Assembly (NCBI GenBank): GCA_963795055.1
Contig: CAWCGJ010000025.1
Coordinates: forward strand, 186,001-250,000
Source of the DNA: JASHPR01 sp963795055
Lineage (GTDB): Bacteria > Actinomycetota > Actinomycetes > Streptosporangiales > Streptosporangiaceae
Length of the DNA: 64,000 nucleotides
Direction: 5' to 3'
Shown here: positions 15,427-22,906 of the stretch, piece by piece
Layout: every line of letters begins with the position of its first letter
How positions within the stretch are numbered: the stretch's first letter is position 1
The notes under the pieces: generated by a model
Seen by the model: only the letters and a program-made list of their open reading frames with translations
What the model was told of the DNA's origin: nothing
The model's database searches: none
Program-made: the position numbers and the translations under genes

Positions 15427-16362
15427 CTAGCGTCCGGCCAGTTGGGCGTCGTACGCGGCCTTTAGCTCGCCATGGGCGAGCGGGTTCACGCACAAGTGCC
15501 ACGCCTGGCCTTCATCGATGACATTGATCTGGCCCGCCTCCTGCCGTTCCAGGAGCAGCCGGGCCAGCAGGTTATTCTCGTCGAACCGCCGGAACCACTG
15601 CATCTCCACGTCGCAGGCGTATCCGACACAGTGCGAGCTGGGCAGGACGGCGGCGTAACCGAGGGACCGCAGCCGATGCTGGTGTTCGACGCTACGCACC
15701 AAGCTCGTGACCCAAAGGCGAGGGGTGCGTGGCGGAAGGCTGACGGCGAGCTCGTGAGCGACCTGGTTGAGGACCGCGACCACCGGTGGCCGGGAACGCG
15801 TGAAGCGCAGACCGGCGGTACGGGGACGGATGCTCGGCAGCGCCCGCCGCTGCGCCCAGTCCCGGGCCCGGCCCGGCAACCCGGTGGGCTGACGACGGTA
15901 CTGGAACTGCAGCACCTTGGCCGACCTGAGCGGCGCGAGATCCACCAGTTCGGCCGAAAGCAGCACGTCGTGGTCGGAAACGAAAGGAGTGGTCCCGCTC
16001 CACCACGCCGAGTCAATCTGGGAAAGCAAAAAAATCCGGATAAACGCCGGGAAATCGCTCGCCGAGCTGCGGGCACTGGGCTGGTAGCTGCGGGTCTCAC
16101 CCATCAACCGAACGGCGACGGCATCCACGCCTCCGTCTAGGCGACGGAGGACGGAGGAGAACTCAGGCTGCATAAGGCGTTCGCCGGCAAACGCGGCCAC
16201 CGCGAGCGGGCCCGAGGATCCCAGGCACCGGCTCGCCTCCGTGACCAGATCGTCAACCGCAGCCCGGTAGCGCAAGAGCTGGGAATTCAGCAGGCCGGGG
16301 GCCACCCGGGCGATTGATCTGAAGGCATCCGGCCGGCACGCCGACCTCGTATGCCTACCCAC
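15427..16362 (-). CDS. Putative M15-like metallopeptidase fold protein
   Basis: The C-terminal part carries PSSHCVGYACDVEMQW, a match to the S-x-H-x-x-G-x-A-x-D zinc motif of D-Ala-D-Ala carboxypeptidase-like (M15) proteins. EGQAWHLCVNP further on is a plausible third-ligand E-x-W-H segment. The first 200 residues have no motif I recognise and no signal peptide, so an external wall role is not evident. I prefer the GTG at 16362 (GGAAGCGGGG before it); the frame is open to 16503, but that part is AT-richer and looks like a promoter. It probably forms an operon with the downstream amidotransferase gene. Confidence 0.65.
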   Translation of the reverse strand: MGRHTRSACRPDAFRSIARVAPGLLNSQLLRYRAAVDDLVTEASRCLGSSGPLAVAAFAGERLMQPEFSSVLRRLDGGVDAVAVRLMGETRSYQPSARSSASDFPAFIRIFLLSQIDSAWWSGTTPFVSDHDVLLSAELVDLAPLRSAKVLQFQYRRQPTGLPGRARDWAQRRALPSIRPRTAGLRFTRSRPPVVAVLNQVAHELAVSLPPRTPRLWVTSLVRSVEHQHRLRSLGYAAVLPSSHCVGYACDVEMQWFRRFDENNLLARLLLERQEAGQINVIDEGQAWHLCVNPLAHGELKAAYDAQLAGR

Positions 16363-16429
16363 CGCCCCGCTTCCTCCTCGCGCCAGGCTCCCCGGCCCTC
16401 GCCGCGGCCACGAACAAGGCAAAGTCCGT

Positions 16430-16466
16430 ATCAAGTTAATCCATCGCAACCGTCTCTCGACTTGAT
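16430..16466 (-). promoter_or_regulatory. Inverted repeat upstream of the M15-like/amidotransferase pair
   Basis: ATCAAGT (16430-16436) and ACTTGAT (16460-16466) are exact inverted arms, 30 bp apart, in the AT-rich promoter-like stretch about 70-100 bp before the proposed start. It does not fit KstR or KstR2 spacing. A pair-specific regulator is possible. Confidence 0.4.
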
Positions 16467-16616
16467 TCACGTAAGTCGGGCGTGTCCTTGTCACGCCGCT
16501 CACAGCCGTCTCTGCGGTCGCGACGCCGCACCCGGGCGTCCCCCATGCGATCCGGGCGCTATTCCGCGGCCCGGCGCTGATCGTGGCTGGACAGCCTGCG
16601 GTGAGCGGCGGCTCGC

Positions 16617-17204
16617 CTACATCCAGTCGGCGTGCCGGGGCCAGGCGAGCAGAGTGTCGACGATCTCGGGCTCACCGTCCGCGGGCTGCGCGGCGGTCTG
16701 CGCGTAGCGGCCGCGGTAGAACAGCAGCGGCGGCCCGGCGACGCAATCGCCCAGCTCGGTGACCCGGCCCAGGACCACATAGTGGTCCCCGGCCTCGTGC
16801 GCCGCCTCCACCGCGCATCCGACCCAGGTGAGCGTGCCGTCCAGGATCGGTGCTCCCGAGGATGACGGCGACCAGCGCAGCCCCGCGAACTTGTCGGCCC
16901 CGGTGGCCCCGCTGACCCCGAACGTCCTGGCCAGCTCGCGCTGGTCAGCGCCCAGCACGTTCGCGCAGAAGTGCCCGGCCCGCGCGATCCGCGGCCAGGT
17001 CGCCGATTCCCGGCTGGGGCAGAACAGCACCAGCGGCGGTTCCAGCGACACCGCGGCGAACGACTGGCAGGCGAACCCGGCCGGCCCGTCCTCGTCGGCC
17101 GTGGTGATGACGGTCACGCCGGTGCCGAAGTGGCCGAGCACCTGCCGGAACCGGCGCGGTTCCGGCTCGAACCGGGCCGGCGAGGCGAGCGGCGCAGCGG
17201 TCAT
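16617..17204 (-). CDS. hsaB: HsaB, flavin reductase of the 3-HSA hydroxylase
   Basis: The 195-residue product is a flavin reductase-like FMN-binding protein: FRQVLGHFGTGVTVITTADE, GFACQSFAAVSLEPPLVLFC, AGHFCANVLGADQRELARTF and GDHYVVLGRVTELG are the family strands. HsaB reduces flavin with NADH for the oxygenase HsaA, which hydroxylates 3-HSA, the ring A phenol made by KstD and KshA. Its ATG overlaps the hsaC stop (TGATG), so it is the last gene of the hsaA-D-C-B operon. It would act in the cytosol. Confidence 0.92.
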   Translation of the reverse strand: MTAAPLASPARFEPEPRRFRQVLGHFGTGVTVITTADEDGPAGFACQSFAAVSLEPPLVLFCPSRESATWPRIARAGHFCANVLGADQRELARTFGVSGATGADKFAGLRWSPSSSGAPILDGTLTWVGCAVEAAHEAGDHYVVLGRVTELGDCVAGPPLLFYRGRYAQTAAQPADGEPEIVDTLLAWPRHADWM

Positions 17205-18109
17205 CAGGGCCCGCCCGGGGCGGCGAACCGGTGCCCCCACAGGCTGATCGCGGTGGTCTCCCGGCTCACCCAGGTCGCGTCGTCGACGAGCCTGCCGTCG
17301 GTGCCGTACTCGATGTCGAACCCGCCCGGCGTGGCCACGTAGAACGACACCATCAGGTCGTTGGCGTGCCGACCGAGCGTGGCGCTCATCCGCGCCCCGC
17401 GCCGGGCGCACCGGTCCATGGCGCGGCCGACGTCGTCCAGCGAGGCTACTTCGATCATCAGGTGCACGATACCCGCTGGCGCGGGGAACGGCGCCAGCGC
17501 GAGCGAGTGGTGCCGCAGGTTGCAGCCGAGGAAGCGCATCCACAGCGGCGGCCCGCCGGCGGGCTGGCCGAACAACTCCGGAGCCATCCGCATCGAATCC
17601 CGCAGCCGGAACCCGAGCACCTCGGTGTAGAAACGCAGCGCCGCGTCGCCGTCGGAGACCGGCAGCACCACGTGGCCCATCCCCTGCAGGCCGGTGACGA
17701 AACGGTTCCCGTACGGGCTGACCGCCGGGCGGTGCTCGAGCGCGGCGCCGCAGAAGACCTCGAGCGCGTTGCCCGCCGGGTCGTCGAACCGCAGCATCTG
17801 CCCCACCCGGCGCTCGGCGAGCTCCGCCGGGGTGCCGGACTTGACCGCGACGCCCGCCTCGTCCAGAGCCCGGCCGGCCCGGATCAGGTCGTCCTCGCCG
17901 GCCACCTCCCAGCCGGAGGCGAGCAGCCGGTCCTGCTCCCCCGGCACGATCACCAGGCGGGCCGGGAAGTCGTCCATCCGCAGGTACACCGCGCCCGCGT
18001 CGGGCCCGCGGCCCTCGACCATGCCGAGCACCCGGACGCCGAACTCGCGCCAGGCCGCGACGTCGGCGGACTCGATGCGCAGGTAGCCGAGCGAGGCGAT
18101 CCCGGTCAC
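17204..18109 (-). CDS. hsaC: HsaC, extradiol ring-cleavage dioxygenase
   Basis: The 301-residue protein is a two-domain vicinal-oxygen-chelate dioxygenase. The C-terminal domain has the iron ligands in order: His in GMGHVVLPVSD, His in CNLRHHSLALAPF and Glu in GGFDIEYGTDG. HsaC opens the catecholic ring of 3,4-DHSA by meta-cleavage with Fe(II) and O2. The GTG at 18109 overlaps the hsaD stop (GTGA), and the stop overlaps the hsaB start. Length matches the family (about 300). Confidence 0.94.
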   Translation of the reverse strand: MTGIASLGYLRIESADVAAWREFGVRVLGMVEGRGPDAGAVYLRMDDFPARLVIVPGEQDRLLASGWEVAGEDDLIRAGRALDEAGVAVKSGTPAELAERRVGQMLRFDDPAGNALEVFCGAALEHRPAVSPYGNRFVTGLQGMGHVVLPVSDGDAALRFYTEVLGFRLRDSMRMAPELFGQPAGGPPLWMRFLGCNLRHHSLALAPFPAPAGIVHLMIEVASLDDVGRAMDRCARRGARMSATLGRHANDLMVSFYVATPGGFDIEYGTDGRLVDDATWVSRETTAISLWGHRFAAPGGP

Positions 18110-18990
18110 CGGCTGCCTCCTTCCAGGAAGCCGATCGCGAGCTGGTTGAACTCGTCGAACTTCTCCATCTGTGCCCAGTGCCCGCAGCCGCCGAACACGT
18201 GCAGCTGCGCCCGGCGGATCAGCTTGAGCGCGACCAGCGCGCCGTCGAGCGGGTTGACCCGGTCCTCCCGGCCCCAGATCAGCAGCACCGGCTGCCGCAG
18301 CCGGTGCGCCTCCCGCCACAGCAGGCCCTCCTCGGCCCGGGCCGGGTCGTAGAACGAGGCGCCCATCGAGGCCAGGGCGGCCAGGGCTTCCGGGTCGCTG
18401 GCCGCGGCATACCGTTCGTCCACCAGCTCGTCGGTCACCAGCCGCTGGTCGAAGACCAGCGTGCGCAGGAACGCGGCCATCTTCTCCCGGCTGGGGCCCG
18501 GCGGCGCCGCGAACTCCATCAGCCTCTTGACGCCCTCGGTCGGGTCCGGGGCGAACACGTTCAGGCTCAGCCCGCCGGGCCCCATCAGGACCAGCCGGCC
18601 GGCGCGCTCGGGGAACCGCAGCGCGAAGCGCACCGCGGTGCCGCCGCCGAGCGAGTTGCCGACCAGGTGCACCCGGTCGATCCCGAGCTCGTCCAGCAGG
18701 CCGGCCAGCGCCTCGGCCGCGAACGTGAAGTAGTGGCCGGTTACCGGCGGCTTGGCCGACCGGCCGAAGCCCGGCTGGTCGACCAAGAGGGTACGGAAGC
18801 GGGCCGCGAACACCGGCAGGTTGCGGCCGAAGTTGCTCCACGCGGACGCGCCGGGGCCGCCGCCGTGCAGCATGACCACCGGCGCATCGCCGGGCTCGCC
18901 GGGCGGAGCCGCCGCGTGGTAGTGCAGCCGCATCCCGGCGGCGTCGGCGAACCGGCTCGTGGCGGCGAACTCCGCCGGGGCTACGGCCAT
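18106..18990 (-). CDS. hsaD: HsaD, meta-cleavage product hydrolase
   Basis: The 294-residue alpha/beta hydrolase has the oxyanion region MLHGGGPGASAWSNF, nucleophile elbow VGNSLGGGTAVRFA, the acid in WGREDRVNPLDG and the base in GGCGHWAQMEKFDEFNQLA. These features define C-C bond hydrolases such as HsaD and BphD. HsaD splits 4,9-DSHA into HIP (the fadD3 substrate in this same window) and a dienoate. GGGAG precedes the ATG by nine bases. It is the second gene of the operon, 14 bp after hsaA. Confidence 0.94.
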   Translation of the reverse strand: MAVAPAEFAATSRFADAAGMRLHYHAAAPPGEPGDAPVVMLHGGGPGASAWSNFGRNLPVFAARFRTLLVDQPGFGRSAKPPVTGHYFTFAAEALAGLLDELGIDRVHLVGNSLGGGTAVRFALRFPERAGRLVLMGPGGLSLNVFAPDPTEGVKRLMEFAAPPGPSREKMAAFLRTLVFDQRLVTDELVDERYAAASDPEALAALASMGASFYDPARAEEGLLWREAHRLRQPVLLIWGREDRVNPLDGALVALKLIRRAQLHVFGGCGHWAQMEKFDEFNQLAIGFLEGGSR

Positions 18991-19004
18991 CGGGTCAGCT
19001 CCCG

Positions 19005-20177
19005 TCAAACCATCCCGTCCGGCAGGATGCGCAGGCCGAACTCGCCGCGGCCGAACATCGTCAGCGCGCGCTCCGGGTCGTTGATCGCGTGCACCCGGCC
19101 GGCGTGCGCGTCGCGCCAGAACCGCTGGATCGGGGTGCCCCGGGCCAGCGCCCGCCCGCCGGAGTTCTCGAACAGCCGGTCCACCGCGCTGATCGCCTGG
19201 CCGGTGCCCCGCACCTGGTCGCGCCGTACCCGCAGCCGCAGCGGCAGCGGGATCTTCTCGCCCGCGCGGGCGTGCTCCATGAGCTCGGCCATGTTGCGCT
19301 CCAGCGCCAGCCACGCCGCGTCCAGGTCGGCCGCGGCCTCGGCCACCCGCACCTGCGCGTGCGGGTCCTCCGCCGCCTTCTGGCCGATGTAGGCGGCCCG
19401 CACCCGCTCGCGCTGGTAGGCCACGTGCGCCTCGTACGCTCCCATGGCCATCCCGATGATCGGCGTGGTGATCGAGTAGGAGAACAGCGAGCCGTACGGC
19501 AGCCGGTACAGCGGAGCCGGGTTGGCCTCCTGGCCGGGGCAGGCGCAGCGGAAGACGTCGTTGAAGGACAGCGACCGGTGCTCGGGCACGAAGACCTCGG
19601 AGACCACGATGTCGTTGCTGCCGGTGCCGCGCAGGCCGACCGTGTCCCACACGTCGTCGATCACGTAGTCGCGGGCGGGCAGCAGGAACGTGCGGTAATC
19701 GGCCGGGTTCCCGTCGGCGTCGACCACGATCGCGCCGAGCAGCACCCAGGTGGCGTGGTCGCACCCGGACGAGAAGCTCCACCGGCCGCTGAGCTTGTGC
19801 CCGCCGGTGACGGCCTCGGCCTTGCCGGTCGGCGCATAGGACGACGACATCCTGGTGCCAGGGTCGCTGCCCCAGACCTCCTCCTGGGCCTGGAGCGGGA
19901 ACAGGGCCAGCTGCCAGGGATGCACGCCCAGGACCGACGCGACCCACCCGGTTGACCCGCAGGCACTGGCGACGAGCCGGACGGCGGTCAGGAACGTGAC
20001 CGGGTCGGCCTCGAGCCCGCCGAACCTGGCCGGCTGGAGCAGCCGGAAGAACCCGGTCTCGGCCAGGGCCTTGACCGATTCGGCCGGAACCACGCGCGCG
20101 TCCTCGGTCTCCTGGGCCCGCTCCCGCAGCGCCGGCAGCAGCTCGCTGACCCGAGCGACGACAGTGTTCTCGCTCAC
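19005..20177 (-). CDS. hsaA: HsaA, oxygenase of the 3-HSA hydroxylase
   Basis: The 390-residue product is a flavin-dependent monooxygenase with an acyl-CoA dehydrogenase fold (GFFRLLQPARFGGLEADPVT, GSTGWVASVLGVHPWQLALF, GGHKLSGRWSFSSGCDHATW, TVGLRGTGSNDIVVSEVFVP, LFENSGGRALARGTPIQRFW). With HsaB it hydroxylates 3-HSA at C4. Near-full family length (about 390-395). The GTG at 20177 has TCCTCCT (complement of AGGAGGA) seven bases upstream. It leads the operon, and its start is 34 bp from the KstR palindrome shared with kshA. Confidence 0.94.
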   Translation of the reverse strand: MSENTVVARVSELLPALRERAQETEDARVVPAESVKALAETGFFRLLQPARFGGLEADPVTFLTAVRLVASACGSTGWVASVLGVHPWQLALFPLQAQEEVWGSDPGTRMSSSYAPTGKAEAVTGGHKLSGRWSFSSGCDHATWVLLGAIVVDADGNPADYRTFLLPARDYVIDDVWDTVGLRGTGSNDIVVSEVFVPEHRSLSFNDVFRCACPGQEANPAPLYRLPYGSLFSYSITTPIIGMAMGAYEAHVAYQRERVRAAYIGQKAAEDPHAQVRVAEAAADLDAAWLALERNMAELMEHARAGEKIPLPLRLRVRRDQVRGTGQAISAVDRLFENSGGRALARGTPIQRFWRDAHAGRVHAINDPERALTMFGRGEFGLRILPDGMV

Positions 20178-20210
20178 TCAGCTTCCTCCTGATGCCTCCG
20201 GCCGTAGTAC

Positions 20211-20240
20211 GCCTAGACTAGAACATGTTCTAGTCTAGGC
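20211..20240. promoter_or_regulatory. KstR operator: perfect 30-bp palindrome between hsaA and kshA
   Basis: The 30 bases are identical to their own reverse complement. The centre, TAGAACATGTTCTA (20219-20232), matches the KstR consensus TnnAACnnGTTnnA at every fixed position. KstR is released by cholesterol-derived CoA thioesters (family knowledge), so both divergent operons should be induced together. The extension of the symmetry to 30 bp is longer than the usual 14-bp box. Confidence 0.92.
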
Positions 20241-20290
20241 GGTAGCAGCTCGGTACGAAGGCCCAGCGAGCGAGCCAAAGGGCGCGGTGG

Positions 20291-20390
20291 CGCCCGGACT
20301 GAGGAGCGAGGGAGCCTGCGACCGAGCGACGAGGGAAGGCGGCGCGGTGAAGCGGATGGGGAGGTGGGCGGGGCCCGGAGGCGAGCGAGC
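20291..20390 (+). repeat. Dispersed G-rich repeat, copy A (leader of kshA)
   Basis: About 100 bases between the KstR operator and the kshA start align, at roughly three-quarters identity by eye, with 61536-61643 read on the minus strand. Shared blocks in order are ggactgaggagc, gcgacgagggaaggc, gtgaag, tggggaggtgggcgggg and aggcgagcga. It contains three runs of three or more G at 20358-20373. A short frame starting GTG at 20347 would end with a TGA overlapping the kshA ATG. Confidence 0.65.
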
Positions 20391-21536
20391 ATGAAAACAG
20401 ACGGACGGCACGGTGTCCGGGGGATCATCGCTGCCCCGCCGCCGGCCAGGTTCGCTCGCGGCTGGCACTGCCTGGGCTTGGCCGACCGGTTCCGGGAACC
20501 AGGCCCGCACGCGGTCGAGGCGTTCGGGACGAAACTCGTGGTCTTCGCCGACTCCCGCGGCCGGCTCAACGTGCTCGACGCGTACTGCCGCCACATGGGC
20601 GGCGACCTGACCGAGGGCACGATCAAGGGCGATCAGGTCGCGTGCCCGTTCCACGACTGGCGCTGGGGCGGCGACGGCCGGTGCGCCCGGATTCCCTACG
20701 CGGCGCGGGTGCCGCCGGCCGCGCGGACCCGGTCCTGGGTCACGCTCGAGCAGAACCGGCAGTTGTTCGTGTGGAACGACCCGCAGGGCAACGCGCCGCC
20801 CGAGCACGTGACCATCCCCCGGATCGAGGGCGCGTTCTCCGACGAGTGGAGCGGCTGGACGTGGGACTCGATCCTGGTCGACGGGGCGAACTGCCGCGAG
20901 GTGATCGACAACGTCGTGGACATGGCGCACTTCTTCTACATCCACTTCGCGTTCCCGACGTACTTCAAGAACGTGCTCGAGGGGCACATCGCCTCGCAGT
21001 ACCTGCGCACCAGGGCGCGGCCGGACATCGAGACGGGCTCGAACTACGCGCAGGGGACGGAGACCACGCTGCGGTCGGAGGCCTCCTATTACGGGCCGTC
21101 ATACATGATCGACTACCTGTGGCACGACTACCACGGCGTGACCATGGAAAGCGTGCTGATCAACTGCCACTACCCGGTCACGCCCAACTCGTTCCTGCTG
21201 CAGTGGGGCGTGATCGTCAAGAAGCTGCCCGGCTTGTCGCAGGAGCAGGCCGACAAGGTCGGCGCGAAGTTCGCCAAGTTCATCGGGCTGGGTTTCGAGC
21301 AGGACGTGGAGATCTGGACGCACAAGACCCGCGTCGACAACCCGCTGCTCTGCTCCGATGACGGCCCGGTATACCAGTTGCGCCGCTGGTATGAGCAGTT
21401 CTACGCCGACGTCGAGGACGTCACGCCGCAGATGGTCGAGCGGTACGAGTTCGAGGTGGACACCACCCGCGCGGTGGCCGAATGGGAGACGGAGGTGGCG
21501 GCGAACCTCGCCGGGCGGCAGGACGGGGCTCGCTGA
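20391..21536 (+). CDS. kshA: KshA, oxygenase of 3-ketosteroid 9-alpha-hydroxylase
   Basis: The 381-residue product is a Rieske non-haem iron oxygenase. The [2Fe-2S] ligands are Cys66-x-His68 in YCRHMGGDL and Cys85-x2-His88 in CPFHDWRWG; the mononuclear iron site is in DNVVDMAHFFYIHF. Its neighbours and length identify KshA, which hydroxylates C9 and, with KstD, leads to opening of ring B. The reductase gene kshB is not in the window. The ATG at 20391 has GGAGG 11 bases upstream; the frame stays open to 20364. KstR control is expected. Confidence 0.93.
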   Translation: MKTDGRHGVRGIIAAPPPARFARGWHCLGLADRFREPGPHAVEAFGTKLVVFADSRGRLNVLDAYCRHMGGDLTEGTIKGDQVACPFHDWRWGGDGRCARIPYAARVPPAARTRSWVTLEQNRQLFVWNDPQGNAPPEHVTIPRIEGAFSDEWSGWTWDSILVDGANCREVIDNVVDMAHFFYIHFAFPTYFKNVLEGHIASQYLRTRARPDIETGSNYAQGTETTLRSEASYYGPSYMIDYLWHDYHGVTMESVLINCHYPVTPNSFLLQWGVIVKKLPGLSQEQADKVGAKFAKFIGLGFEQDVEIWTHKTRVDNPLLCSDDGPVYQLRRWYEQFYADVEDVTPQMVERYEFEVDTTRAVAEWETEVAANLAGRQDGAR

Positions 21537-21538
21537 CC

Positions 21539-21862
21539 ATGGCCGGCGGACAGGATCCGGCCGGCCGCGCCGCCGGTCCGTATTTCCGCAACGGGCCGCC
21601 GCCCGGCCCCTGGGCCGACGAGCGCGAGGCCGGGTTCCGGCCGGTCGAGTGCGGGCGGTGCGGCGCGGTGGCGCTGGTGGCCAAGTTCAGCCCGCAGCAC
21701 ACGAGCGTGCAGTGGAGCCTGGAGTCGGTGCGGACCTGCGCCGAGTTCGGCGCCCGGAGGGCCGCGGGCGAGCAGACCGCGCTCATCGACACCTGCGCCA
21801 GCCTGCGCGACAGCATCGAGGCGGCCGTGCGGGACGGCCGCCTCGAGATCTCGCCGCCCTGA
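21539..21862 (+). CDS. Small CxxC protein in the kshA operon
   Basis: The 107-residue product starts two bases after the kshA stop, so it is co-transcribed. It carries CGRCG (about residues 38-42) and a second pair of cysteines later (RTCAEF, DTCASL), suggesting a metal site. A conserved small protein of unknown role also sits beside kshA in mycobacteria (Rv3527 position), so a helper or assembly role for the oxygenase is a reasonable guess only. PYFRNGPPPGPWADER contains the same RNGPPP sequence that is repeated in fadD3. Confidence 0.7.
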   Translation: MAGGQDPAGRAAGPYFRNGPPPGPWADEREAGFRPVECGRCGAVALVAKFSPQHTSVQWSLESVRTCAEFGARRAAGEQTALIDTCASLRDSIEAAVRDGRLEISPP

Positions 21863-21997
21863 CCCGCTCGTCCCGGTCCGATCCCCGCCTCGCCTGCTTG
21901 ATCAACTAGAACGGACACCTTTCAGTCGTCTTCACTGACAGGTTTCCCCGCCACGCGATCATGGCGCCGGAGCGCCGCCGTCCCAGGCGGCGGGCCG
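21863..21997. other. Spacer between convergent kshA operon and ABC permease gene
   Basis: About 135 bases with a locally AT-richer patch (21898-21950). An inverted copy of the RNGPPP-coding repeat begins at its right end (21987). No clear terminator hairpin was found. Confidence 0.35.
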
Positions 21998-22891
21998 TTA
22001 CGGGGAGGACTGCCAGCGGCGGACGGCGAGCACGCCGGGCACGACGGCCAGCACCGCGGTCCAGGCCGCGAGGTGGGTGACCGGGACCAGCAGCGGGCCG
22101 CCGTCGGCGAGGGCCCGGACCACGTCAACGGCCGCGGTGACCGGGTTGACCCGGGCGATCGGCTGCAGCCAGGGGGCCAGCCGGTCCACCGGGGCGAACG
22201 CGGAGCTCACGAAGGCCAGCGGGATGAACGGGAAGTACAGCGCGCGCTCGGCCGTCTCCACGTCGCGGATGAGCAGCGCCAGCCAGGCGCACGTGATGCC
22301 GAGCGCGGTGCCGAACCCGATCACCACCAGGATGATCCCGGCGACCCCCGCCGAGCCTGTGCGCACGTGGAAGCCGAGCAGGTACCCAACGCCGAGCATG
22401 ACCAGTGCCTGGGCGAAGAAGACCACGGTGTCGGACGCGGACCGGCCGATGAGCACCGCGCTGCGCGGCATGGGCAGCGACCGGAACCGGTCGGCCAGGC
22501 CCGAGGCCGCGTCCCGCACGATGGCCAGCCCGGTGACCGGAGCGGTCAGCACCACGTTCTGGATCATGATCCCGGGGATGAGGAACTGCCGGTAGAGGCC
22601 GCCCGGCACGCTCGCGAGGTTCTCCAGCACCGAGACGAACAACACGAGGATCAGAACGGGCTGCAGCAGCGGGTAGATCAGACGGCCGGGATTGCCGCGC
22701 AGGACCCGGAGGTAGCGTCCGGCGATGAGCAGGCTGTCCCGGGTCAGGCGGCCGGGCCCGGGCCGCTCGCGCCACCCGCCGGTGACCCGTCCCGGTCCGG
22801 CTCCGCCTGGACGACGCGGTGCTGCGGGGAACCGCGGGGTTCGACCCGCCGATACCGCCAGGGGACCGGCGGAAGAAACCCGGACGGCCAT
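21998..22891 (-). CDS. ABC-2 type (DrrB-like) transporter permease, without a local ATPase gene
   Basis: The product has an N-terminal cytosolic segment and about six membrane segments, with the ABC-2 pattern: RYLRVLRGNPGRLIYPLLQP then VLILVLFVSVL, PGIMIQNVVLTAPVTGLAIV, DRFRSLPMPRSAVLIGRSAS, and ERALYFPFIPLAFVSSAFAP. DrrB-like permeases export drugs or lipids with a DrrA ATPase, but none lies nearby. The ATG at 22891 gives a basic N-tail of about 60 residues; the fold itself starts later, so the true start may be internal. It is divergent from the next LLM gene with only 15 bp between the chosen starts. Confidence 0.85.
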   Translation of the reverse strand: MAVRVSSAGPLAVSAGRTPRFPAAPRRPGGAGPGRVTGGWRERPGPGRLTRDSLLIAGRYLRVLRGNPGRLIYPLLQPVLILVLFVSVLENLASVPGGLYRQFLIPGIMIQNVVLTAPVTGLAIVRDAASGLADRFRSLPMPRSAVLIGRSASDTVVFFAQALVMLGVGYLLGFHVRTGSAGVAGIILVVIGFGTALGITCAWLALLIRDVETAERALYFPFIPLAFVSSAFAPVDRLAPWLQPIARVNPVTAAVDVVRALADGGPLLVPVTHLAAWTAVLAVVPGVLAVRRWQSSP

Positions 22892-22906
22892 GAGTTGCCG
22901 AGCTAT

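Noticed and set aside
16430..16466. ATCAAGT/ACTTGAT pair as a KstR2 site
   Set aside because: KstR2 needs CAAG and CTTG two bases apart; here the arms are separated by more than 20 bases.
21898..21920. CTAGAACGGACAC as a KstR box near the end of the kshA operon
   Set aside because: Only the AAC half of TnnAACnnGTTnnA is present.
22073..22906. Long upstream extension of the plus-strand LLM frame at 22907
   Set aside because: The extension lies opposite the ABC-2 permease gene and has shadow composition. The LLM fold starts at 22907.
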